NCBI RefSeq assembly: GCF_036850765.1
Contig: NC_089494.1
Span: forward strand, 234,998,779 to 235,062,778
Source: Saccopteryx bilineata
Taxonomy: Eukaryota; Chordata; Mammalia; Chiroptera; Emballonuridae
DNA length: 64,000 nt
Reading direction: 5' to 3'
Made by a program: the position numbers and the translations under genes. The first letter of the stretch is position 1; the number at the start of each line of letters is the position of its first letter. The notes beneath the pieces were generated by a model, which was not told the origin of the DNA, searched no databases, and saw only the letters and a program-made list of their open reading frames with translations. This document shows positions 55,211 to 64,000 of the stretch, one piece after another.

Positions 55211-56419
55211 GGTTTTCTCAGCTATAAATTTTTATCTAAGATTGCAGATTTATAGCTTTTTCTTTAGCTTAACTATTCGTCATTTCTACAATAAGTATAC
55301 AAGGTCTCTCACATGGGGTAGCTCCATTCAATTTAATATTTACAGAATAAACATACACTGTATGTCGGGCTCTGTGCAGGACACACATATCAAACTTTCA
55401 TAGAAAGGATAGACTACAAAAAAGCAAGGTCAAGGCTACTATACCCAAAGAGGCGCCTGAAAGACCTAAAGGCACTGAAATAACTCTCAGGTTATATGGA
55501 AAATGAGGATGTGGAAGAACAAAACCAAGATGGTGACCACTGGGGAAATGAAACAAATTCTCCCCCCAATCCTATCTGCCACAGCAGCAACACAGCAGCC
55601 ACTGTGTGAGCCTTGAACAGAAAGCAGACTGGACAGGCTATAGCTCCCTCATGACCCAGGGCTTCCCTGGGGGGACAGGGAACAAAAGACTGCAGGTTGA
55701 GCAACAGATAAGCATGAGTGGCACCAGCAGGACAGGCACGCCTAGTTCACCTGAGACGAAACAAAGAAGAATTCCTGAAAACTTACTGATAAGAGTTCCA
55801 GGAAGCCAGGAGGTTCGATACAGATACACCCAGGCTCTCTTTCTTAACACATTTGGGAAAGAGACTTAAAGGGAGTGTGGCTGTGGATGAGTTTTGCAGA
55901 CTGAGGTTATCCAAGAATTCCGTGCACAAACGCAACCCACCCGTGTAAATGTTACATGGTATCTTCTGTTCATTTATCAACGTGATGTCATTATGTAATA
56001 TAATTTTGCCAGAATAACATTGTTCTGTATGCCAGATAACCTCAGAAATGCTGGGAAAGGAAAGTTTTTTCCACTTGACAGTGTTCTTTGAAACAAATTA
56101 TCTAGGAGAATTCCTGAACAATTAAATGGAAAGGTAAATAACTAAGACCCAGTTCCTGCAGTCGTGGAATCCAAAAGCTAACTGGGTGTACAGACATGTA
56201 TTCAACTATCAGTGTGCAAACATTGTGAGGACAGACTGGGACAAAAACTGCCAAGGGCATTTATAAACTATAAATCGCAATACAGATCACATGTAAGAGT
56301 AGCAGTCCTGTTATATTTCACAGAGCAGTTCCTGATTTAGACTAACATCTTTCCAATGAAAGGGCATAATCTTTCTCTCTGATCATTTGAGTAGCATCTA
56401 AACAGTGTCTGTTTCTAAA
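55211..56419. other. Unique DNA, no recognised feature
   Basis: Frames at 55492-55869 on both strands have no recognisable homology. No repeat family assigned. Confidence 0.35.
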
Positions 56420-57480
56420 AATCATTATTCCAGGCGAGGCTGTGTTTGTCCCTCAGCTGCGCCGTGTCGTTTTAACCAAGCATTCTAACACTTCAGTCCA
56501 TTAGACAAGCCCCAGTTTTCCCCATTTTGAATGTCTCTTTTGTTTCCCATTGCTCCAGTCTCACACAGGACTTGTCTGAAAGGTCTGGGTGCTTTCAATC
56601 GGGCCTTATCAGAGATCATGGTTATTGGAACTCTCTGTATTTTACAGCTTCCATCTCATTAATGCCAGCACTAATTTGTGGTCCAATCCAATACCACCCC
56701 CATAAGATCTGCATGAATACACACTGGATTTCAATCTGCCATTCAACAAGCATGAAGTCCTTTATGTTCATTATTAGCCAATCAACAGCCCAGTTTCTTT
56801 CCTCTGCATTTTTTTCCATAGTGAAATCATTTAGTTATTATCCCAAAGCAGTCGCTTGGTAGGCTATATCAGAAAGAAAAAAAAAAAAAGCAATGACAAG
56901 AATAACGGCCCTTCCTCCTCTTCCTTTTCTCCAGCAAATGCAACTGTTTAACCTGGAAAGCCCAGTTCAAACTGAATCACCAATTTGTTTGTTAAAACCC
57001 CCTTGCCTAAATAGCTCTTCTCTTCCAGCAAGAACATTTCATATTATGAAATGAGACTATTTCTTTTTACCCTCAAAGAGGCACAGAACTGTTGAAATGA
57101 AAACCAGCTCATGTTCTCGCAAGACATCGAACCAGGTTGCCAAACCCAAGCGGACTGATGGGTCCAAGGTCACAGGTGCCAGGGTGACTTCATTCTGATA
57201 CCCACCATTTTCTTTTCTTGAAAATTGGATCCTGGGACTATTATCGTGGAATTCTCCTCTGTTCATTTGCATGGTTAAATGATTTCCCTTTTACATCATT
57301 TCAGCCCTATGCATCATTACCAAAAGCACTCCAGTCTGCAATAATGTTCTGCATTTCCTGTTCCAACAAATGCTTTGTCCTTCTAGTTTCTCAAGTAATT
57401 TTCTGTTCTGCAACAAATTTCAATTGCAAAATGGGTTCAAGTAGGCTTGGCTATTCATATTTTGAGATAAATTAAAACTA
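56420..57480. other. Candidate conserved regulatory region (about 1 kb)
   Basis: The longest stretch without recognisable repeats at balanced base composition. It includes 'gtccattagacaagcccc' (56497-56514), two CCAAT words (56682-56691), 'atttgcatggttaaatgatt' (57265-57284), and an ERR/SF1-type half-site TCCAAGGTCA (57163-57172). No splice-bounded frame stands out. Regulatory function is inference. Confidence 0.35.
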
Positions 57481-58239
57481 GGGTGAAAGTTAATAAATAA
57501 AGGGAAATAATGGTTGAGTGTGTCATTCAGCAAAAAGACCTAGCAAATTTCATAGGGGGGTCTTCTTTATTTCTTTCCTTTCTAATGATCAAAGACAGAA
57601 AATTTCAAAAGTATCTTCTCACACAATAAGGACCTGAGATTTATTTTTTTTCTCCACCTTCCACTGAGAACTGGTGTTCCTTAAGAAGTAGACTTGGAGA
57701 TGACACGATGGTGTAGGTGCGGGGGGGTCTTGGTTCCATACATGCAGAAGGGGAGGAAGTGGGATTGGGCAGAGGGAGAATCTGGGCTGTGGTGCAGGCA
57801 CAAGGTCTCCGCCAGCCCCGCAGGGAAGTCTGGAGCAAGAATGGCCCTTGAGAGTTGACTCCAGTCAGGAGAAGGGGGCAGGGCTTTTATGTTTCCGCAT
57901 CATGGGAGACAGGCTGCTTTCAAAGAGGGTGTGGCCTTGGACAGAAAGGCTCTCCCCCATCTGATGGCAATCCCTGTAGCTAAGGGATGAAGCCCTTTAG
58001 TCGCAAAAGGGGGAATCTGAGTGACGCGGGTGCATCACCAAAGCTCAAGGTAACTCCTTATCATTGGAAATGTCTGACAACTACCTGAAGCTGAGTAGTT
58101 TTGTCAAAGCTATTTAAATCCTACTTTGATGGTTGACAGCAACCACTGCTAAACAGTCTAATTTTTATGGGTTCAAAAATGTATAGTCACCCCATTTTCC
58201 TGAAGTGAAACGACTCTTACTTGGGGCATAGAAGAAAGT
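57481..58239. other. Unique or unassigned ancient repeat
   Basis: 57640-58080 has an LTR-like feel ('gggagacaggctgctttcaa', 'gtggccttggacagaaaggc') but I cannot name a family. No exon. Confidence 0.35.
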
Positions 58240-58465
58240 GAATGTCTCGGGTCAGCTACATCTGCGCTTTCAAGTGACAGTGATACTTTCTAAGGTTTGG
58301 CTTCTTCACTTTAAAACAAGGATAACAATATTTACTACCTCTCCCTCTCAGGGTTACTCAGAAGCAAAGACTGTGAAAGCATCTGAAAAACAGTAAAATG
58401 CTATACAGATAAAGCTTATAATATTTCACACAGAGTAAGTGCTCAAAAGATGTTGGCTGGAAAAA
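58240..58465 (+). mobile_element. MIR 3' portion
   Basis: 'gtttggcttcttcactttaa', 'gataacaatatttactacct' and 'acagagtaagtgctcaaaag' are in MIR order. Confidence 0.65.
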
Positions 58466-58629
58466 GGAATGTGATTGTAATCTCCTCACATTCCACCAGA
58501 GCCTTTGGCCCCCGGCTTCCTCCCAGCAGACTGCCAGTCTGGGTCTTGATCCAGCAGCTTGTTTAAGGAAACAGTAGGACTTACTGTGAAGCGGGGACAC
58601 GTCCTCTGCTGTGACAAACATCATGGCAA

Positions 58630-58860
58630 CAAGAAGGGAAGAAGAAAGAAAAGGAAGAGGAAGAAGAGGAAGAGGAAAAAGGAGGAGGAGGAGGAGGAGG
58701 AGGAGGAGGAGTTGGAGTTGGAGGAGTTGGAGGAGGAGGAGGAAGAAGAAGAAGTAGTAGTTAAAGAGGAAGAGGAACAAGAAGAAGAAGAAGAACAACA
58801 AGAACAGCAAGAACAAGAAGAACAAGAGCAAGAACAAGATCAGAGAAGAAGGAGGGGGAG
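58630..58860. repeat. Polypurine (GAA/GGA)n tract
   Basis: About 230 bp almost entirely A and G on the plus strand, with short GGA, GAA and GTTGGA sub-arrays. The resulting poly-Glu (plus) and poly-Leu/Phe (minus) frames are composition artefacts. Confidence 0.95.
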
Positions 58861-59324
58861 GCAAGGATTGACTTGAGTCTGCCAAACCGAGAGAGGTCTT
58901 CAAGAACAACCAATATTATTGCCTAGTTGAGTCTAAAGCAGTATCTCTTTATCAAACAAAATATGCCTAAACAGAAATTATTTGTATGCTAGACATGCTC
59001 CAGTGGTCAAATGAACATTAAACAAGCTCACACAGCAAGCCAACTTGTTTTTGGTGTCTTGAAAACATTACCGTATGATGTAGGTCTGCATGCAAACCCT
59101 TATCCATAACTTTAAAATCCCCCAAAGCTCTGAAAACCAAGGTTTTTTCCACAACCCATTTGGTGGCATGAGGTTGTTCATGAGCTTTATTTACTCCTCT
59201 TGGTGCACTCCACTGCAGAAATATGACTGCGGGAGATTACCAGTGGTCTCCAGTCCCCGCTAGGTGTTACAGTATCTGTTTTTTAGCCTTCAGATATGGA
59301 ACTACACTGGGCCTGTAATAACTG
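58861..59324. other. Unique DNA, no recognised feature
   Basis: No repeat or exon recognised. Confidence 0.4.
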
Positions 59325-59555
59325 CTGGGACTTATTAAGGAGTTGCTATGTATCAGAAAGTATTCTAAATGCTTTGCATGTGTTATCTCAATTAATCTTC
59401 ACAAAACCTTCTGAGGTACATCCAAGCATCTGTCTCATTTTACAAATGAGGACACTGAGGCACATGCAAAGTATATAAATTTCCCAAGTCACACAGCAAG
59501 GAAGTGGTGTAGCTGGGGGTTGAAACCAGGCAGTCTGACTCCAGAATCTTCCTCC
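59325..59555 (+). mobile_element. MIR element, well preserved
   Basis: 'ctaaatgctttgcatgtgtt', 'atctcaattaatcttcacaa', 'tttacaaatgaggacactga' and 'aagtcacacagcaaggaagt' then 'ggcagtctgactccagaatc' give near-complete MIR. Confidence 0.92.
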
Positions 59556-59651
59556 TCCTTGTGCAGCAAACTCATCGTGGTGAACACCACAGAAGTCAGC
59601 AACAGGTAGACTGAAAATCTATGGTGACTGAGGTGTGCTCAATAATTTCTA

Positions 59652-60122
59652 CTTATATTATTAGTTACAGTTCTCCAGAGAAACGGATGTGTGTGTGTGT
59701 GTGTGTCTGTGTGTGTGTGTGTCTGTGTGTATATATAGAGAAAAACAGAGAGACAGAGACAGAGATATTAACCAATTTTAAAGAGTAGGCTCATACACAA
59801 TTGCAGGGGCTGGAAAGTCCAAAATCCCCAAATCGGCAAGGCAGACCATCAGGCTGGAGACCTAAGGAAGAGATGACATTGCAGCTTGAGTCTGAAGGCG
59901 GCGTGGAGGCAGAATCCCCTCTTCCTGTGGAGCCTCGGTCTTTTTCTAGCCTTTGGGTGAGGCCCACCCACGTTGAGGAGGGTAATCTACTCAACTCAAA
60001 GTGTACTGATTTAAATGTTATCACACCTCAAAAATACTTTCACAGTGACAGCAAGACCAGTAGTTGACCAATATTTGGGTACCATGGCCTAGCTAAGTTG
60101 ACACATAAAATTAATCATCACA
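59652..60122 (+). mobile_element. MLT2-like ERVL LTR
   Basis: 'gttacagttctccagagaaa', 'ggctggaaagtccaaaatcc', 'atcaggctggagacctaagg', 'gtgaggcccacccacgttga' and 'agttgacacataaaattaat' ending 'catcaca' match the MLT2 group. Contains a (GT)n tract at 59690-59730. Confidence 0.8.
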
Positions 60123-60146
60123 TGACCCTTAAAATTATTCAGTCTA

Positions 60147-60339
60147 GCCTGACCTGTGGTGGCGCAGTGGATAAAGTGTCGACCTGGAAATGCTGAGGTC
60201 GCCGGTTCGAAACCCTGGGCTTGCCTGGTCCAGGCACATATGGTAGTTGATGCTTTCAGCTCCTCCCCCCTTCTCTCTCTCCTGTCTCTCTCTCTCCCTC
60301 TCTCTATCCTCTCTAAAAAAAAAAAAAAAAAAAAAAAAA
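60147..60339 (+). mobile_element. Type C tRNA-derived SINE
   Basis: 'gcctgacctgtggtggcgca' head, B box 'ggtcgccggttcgaaaccct', CT-rich body and A tail. TSD ATTCAGTCTA (60137-60146, 60340-60349), perfect. Confidence 0.93.
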
Positions 60340-60349
60340 ATTCAGTCTA

Positions 60350-60924
60350 ACCTGGGCCTGTTCATGCTTCACATTAGAGTTTTCTAAGATTGCAAACTGG
60401 GCATTTAAGCAGATATCCAATGCTGCACCTGGAGAAAACAATGCTTCAGGTCATAGGCCCTCTCGGACCCCCTCTCCATTGTGCAGAAACAGCAGGAGAA
60501 TCGATAAGATACAAGGTGGGCCCTCATTTTCACCAGAGAACACAGCCTTTGGCATCTATGGCATTGCATTTGTTAGTACTATTTGGCTCACAACTGAGAG
60601 ATATCATACCTGCACCAGCTTAAGCAAATAAAGGATTTATTATCAGGATGCTAGGACCAATGAAGAGAGCAACACTCCTTCAATTTTAAAGTCAAGCAAT
60701 TTGCAGACATTTCACCCATATCAACCAAACAAGCAGAGAGTCAGCTAAGAAATGAAGCCCAAGTGTTAGGCCTGCCACAGCTCCTGTATATGACCTTTGG
60801 CCCTCATTCCTTCCAGCCATACACCTCGACTCACCCCTGCACCACCAGATACAGTGGCAGGGAGTCAAAAATAAATAAATCCTAAACTGTAACCACTTTA
60901 TTCAAAATCAAAAGTGAATTCTTT
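60350..60924. other. Unique DNA, no recognised feature
   Basis: No repeat or exon confidently recognised. Confidence 0.35.
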
Positions 60925-60938
60925 ATATTTTCTGTCTT

Positions 60939-61316
60939 ATTATTTATTTATTTTTGTATTTTTCCGAAGTGAGAAGGGGGGGTGGGCAGCAAACAGACTC
61001 CCACATGCGCCCAACTGAGATCCACCGGGCATGCCCACCAGGGGACGATGCTCTGCCCATCTGGGCATTGCTCCGTTGCAATGGGAGCCATTCTAGGGCC
61101 TGAGGCAGAAGCCATGGAGCCATCCTCAGCGCCTGGGCCAACTTTGTTCCCATGGAGCCTCGGCTGTGGGAAGGGAAGAGAGAGACAGAGAGAAAGGAGA
61201 GGGGGAGGGGTAGAGAAGCAGATGGGCACTTCTCCTGTGTGCCCTGGCTGGGAATCGAACCTGGGACTCCTGCATGCCAGGCCGATGCTCTACCACTGAG
61301 CCAGCCGGCCAGGGCC
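60939..61316 (-). mobile_element. Type A SINE, subfamily A2
   Basis: Full-length reverse copy with head 'gagccagccggccagggcc'. CTCF-like core with one mismatch (CCACCAGGGGACG, 61035-61047). Perfect 14-bp TSD ATATTTTCTGTCTT (60925-60938, 61317-61330). Confidence 0.96.
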
Positions 61317-61330
61317 ATATTTTCTGTCTT

Positions 61331-62484
61331 TTGATTGGGAGAGAATAGAAATGGCTCCTAAGGAGGGATGAATGAAATTGGAGACACCCATGGCCCATTT
61401 TCTCTGCCAGAAATGAAGGCTCCAGGGCCCTCTGGTGAGTGTAGGGCTTCGGGAGGTGGTGGCGGAACAATCTGGAGCCTAGGGACCTCGGCCTATGTGA
61501 GTATGATGCACCTCAGCTAGCTGGGGTTCATTCTCACAGAGGACATTTGACAACATCGGAAAATGGAACAGAGCAGAGCATGTGTGGGTCTTCTGGTGAA
61601 GGTCCTCCATGGCTTCAGCCACATTTTCCCCATTCCCAAAGGGGGAAAAAAAAGAAAGAAAACAAACCACTCAGCTTTCAAGCACCTCAGAGTAGGAAAT
61701 GAGGTTTCAGATACAGTGGAAGGGTCAGGGGGACTCATCCACACCACGTGAGAACAGATGAACAGCTCGGAAAGGATTCTCACAGTGAGTATAAGCAAAA
61801 TGAAATGCAGTAATAAGAAATCATCCAAATGCCCGACAACAAAGGAGAAGAAAGAGATGCAAGGGAAGAAGGGAGAAAAGGAGGAAGAAAGAGAGGAGGG
61901 AAGGATAGAGGGAGGGGAGGAAGGTGCCGAGGAGGGTCTTGGGGAGCATCCTACCCAGACGCTCACATGGCGGGACCTCAGCTGTTTCCCTATTGCTCGG
62001 TCCCCTTGGTCCCTGCCCAGCCCCTGAGCAGGACTCCCATCTGTGTGTCGCCCGACATCCGTCTACTCAGTTCCTTTACTGTTTAAATTAACCAAAAGTT
62101 GATTTTTGTTGTTTGAAACCAAGAACCGAAATTGATTCATATGGTGAGCAATTAACTGATTTAAATAGAAAACTAAGATTAAGTAACTGAGAAAATCAGA
62201 GATACAAAAGAGACGAAAGTTGGCCACTATATAATAAAATAACCTAACTGACAAAACGAGGACGTGGGGGAGGAAAGTGGAAGGAAGTGGCAGTGCTAAT
62301 TTCCTCACCTTTTCCAGCAGGGAATTAATACCCACTAGTTAAAATGGAAACATGTAGTTTTAAAAATATAATGACTCATAATCATTTTACAAATGTTAGA
62401 ATGGTATTTAAGGCAATGCAGGTGAGAAAGCTTAAGTTCAGAAATGATAACTGACTTAACCAAAATCTAACAGCTGATTCATTC
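61331..62484. other. Unique DNA with purine-rich stretch 61845-61930
   Basis: A 149-residue minus-strand frame at 61517-61966 begins in low-complexity sequence and has no recognised domain. No repeat family assigned. Confidence 0.4.
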
Positions 62485-63147
62485 AATCAAAAATTGAACA
62501 AATGTACCTACTAGGCGCCAAGCATTACGCGAAGTGTTGGGCTTATAATGGAGCCGACCTCACACGGCTCCTGCTTTCATGGGGCTGACAGTGTTGGGGC
62601 AGAGCAAGTGAGCAAAGAAACAAATATGAAATTTCAACCGTGATCAACGCTGCGAGGGAAAAAAAGAACACACTTGACAGAAGGCAGACAAGATCCACTT
62701 GACAACGGGACAGACATTTCAAAAGAGACTTTAAAGTTGGAAACAGCTTTCCAAAGACTGAAGGGAAGATAATACCAGCCAGAGGGAATAGCATGTACCA
62801 GACTACCAGGAGGTGTGTGAATCCATTCAGGCTACTATAACAAAAGACCATAAAGTGGGTGGCTTATAAGCAACAAATTTATTTTTCACCGATCTGGAGG
62901 CTGGGAAGTCCAAGATCAAGGTACAGGCATATTCAGTGTCTGCATCTGATTCTTGGTTCAGAAAGAAAGGAGTCGGCATGCTGGAAAATAATGAAAGATG
63001 ATGTAAGTGAGCGAGGGGAAAGGGACATGAAGTGAAGGTGATCAAGACGGCAGGAGCTAAATCATGCAGGGCAGGCTTGTGAGGGCACGGAATAGCATTC
63101 AGCTTTTTCTAGGAGCAATAGAAAGTCTCTAAATAATCTTCATCCTG
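62485..63147 (-). mobile_element. L2-like fragment with a nested ancient insertion
   Basis: 'ctactaggcgccaagcatta' and 'ctgctttcatggggctgaca' open a reverse L2-type element. 'aaatcatgcagggcaggctt' continues it. Between about 62815 and 62945 lies an unrelated old repeat ('tccattcaggctactataac', 'ctggaggctgggaagtccaa'). Confidence 0.5.
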
Positions 63148-63315
63148 GCCTGACCTGTGGTGGCGCAGTGGATAAAGTGTCAACCTGAAACGCTGAGGTC
63201 CCCGGTTCAAAACCCTGCGCTTGCCTAGTCAAAGCATATATGGGAGTTGATGCTCCCTGCTCCTCCCTCCCTTCTCTCTCTCTCTCTATCTCTCCCTTCT
63301 AAAATGAATAAATAC
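63148..63315 (+). mobile_element. Type C SINE
   Basis: 'ggcctgacctgtggtggcgc', B box 'ggtccccggttcaaaaccct', CT-rich body and 'aaaatgaataaat' tail. TSD only vaguely visible, suggesting an older copy. Confidence 0.88.
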
Positions 63316-63540
63316 AGTCTTAAATCATTTTTATCCGGGGAATGGTGTGATGAAATCCACCTTGTATAACAACTACCATGGCTGCTGGGTGAAAAGTCGT
63401 TTGGAGGGTGGCAAGAACAGAGTGGGCACACCAGTGAGGAGCAGTGGTCCAGGAGAAAGAAGATTTGGGTTGAACCTTCTTGATGGCAGTAGAAATGGAG
63501 AGAAATGTGTTAACTGGAAAGGTGTTTTCTTTGTGTATTG

Positions 63541-63580
63541 GCACGATGCTCTAACCAACCAAACCAACTGGCCAGGGTGT
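63541..63580 (-). mobile_element. SINE 5'-head remnant
   Basis: 'gatgctctaaccaaccaaac' followed by 'caactggccagggtg' is the reversed tRNA-like A-box end of a Ves-type SINE. No body or tail is attached. Confidence 0.6.
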
Positions 63581-63599
63581 TGGAAAGTTATTTTCTTTC

Positions 63600-63960
63600 T
63601 TTTTTTTATTTTTTATTTTTATTGAATTGGGAGGTTGTCTCGGTTAATAAAATTATATAGGTTTGAAGTGCACAATTCTACAATACATCTTCTGTACGTT
63701 GCATGTGTGTTCACCACCTCAAGATAAGTCTCCTTCCATCGCCATCTGTCCCTCTGTGCCCTCCTCCTCCTCCTCGCTCTACTTCCCCTCTGGTAATCAC
63801 CACACTGTTGTCTGCGTCTGTGAGTCTGGTTTTACTTTTTTTATTAATCCCTTCACCTATTGCATGCAGCCCTCCCATCCCTTCCCCCCAAGATATTTTC
63901 AAAGTAAAGTCCAAAATCTTAGTGCTAGATTAGAGTCGAGAGGTAAGAAAAAGAGAAAAA
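63600..63960 (-). mobile_element. L1 3'-UTR fragment
   Basis: 'ggttaataaaattatatagg', 'tgtgtgttcaccacctcaag', 'tctccttccatcgccatctg' and 'ctctggtaatcaccacactg' are the reverse complement of an L1 3' UTR. May extend past the window end. Confidence 0.75.
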
Positions 63961-64000
63961 TCAGAAAAGACTCCCAGGTTGCTGGCTTGGGCTACTGGGT

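Noticed and set aside
57163..57172. TCCAAGGTCA as a stand-alone nuclear receptor site feature
   Set aside because: A single short word occurs by chance; it is mentioned only as context for the candidate conserved region.
58358..58909. 183-residue Leu/Phe-rich frame and 105-residue poly-Glu frame
   Set aside because: Composition artefacts of the polypurine tract.

Overview
This window is non-coding DNA from a placental mammal, most likely a horseshoe or leaf-nosed bat (Rhinolophoidea). The main evidence is its SINEs. Nine copies are of one tRNA-derived family (here 'type A'), whose head reads CCCTGGCCGGTTGGCTCAG and whose body ends in a TTCAGAAAAAT tail. Six are of a longer tRNA-derived family (type B), two of a short one (type C), and two are older Ves-like bat SINEs. 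From memory, types A-C resemble families known from rhinolophoid bats; this was not checked against a repeat library. The deeper layer (MIR, L2, MER5/MER20-like hAT, MLT1/MLT2-like LTRs, old L1 3' ends) is what any placental genome carries.

I could not support any protein-coding exon. Long reading frames lie inside SINEs, minisatellites or polypurine tracts, or in unique DNA without recognisable protein similarity. The window is best read as intergenic or intronic sequence.

Layout. 1-4.4 kb: unique DNA with a GC-rich block (2.8-4.3 kb). 4.4-16 kb: AT-rich unique DNA with scattered SINEs, L2, MIR, an MLT1-like LTR and a small TA-flanked MITE nested in a MER5A-like element. 16-26.4 kb: dense SINE insertions, several with perfect target-site duplications (TSDs), one splitting a MIR. 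26.4-31.3 kb: an old LTR-like repeat, two non-autonomous hAT elements, and L2 pieces split by a type B SINE. 31.3-38.6 kb: L1 3' ends, SINEs and unique DNA. 38.9-41.6 kb: a decayed minus-strand L1 split by two type A SINEs. 42-48.3 kb: a third hAT, unique DNA with conserved-element character, and a 98-bp near-perfect duplication. 48.9-50 kb: a 20-unit minisatellite next to an L1 3' end, then (GGGAA)n/(GGGGA)n arrays with a 174-bp higher-order repeat. 50-58 kb: MIR and L1 remnants, an unexplained GC-rich segment, a fourth hAT with perfect TSD, a solo ERV1-like LTR with perfect TSD, and a 1-kb stretch resembling conserved regulatory DNA. 58-64 kb: a polypurine tract, MIR, an MLT2-like LTR, SINEs, L2 and an L1 3' end.

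The most promising lead is that type A SINEs carry a perfect CTCF-core-like 13-mer. In one subfamily the motif is tandemly duplicated, so each insertion could seed up to two same-orientation CTCF sites. No previously undescribed multi-gene system is visible.
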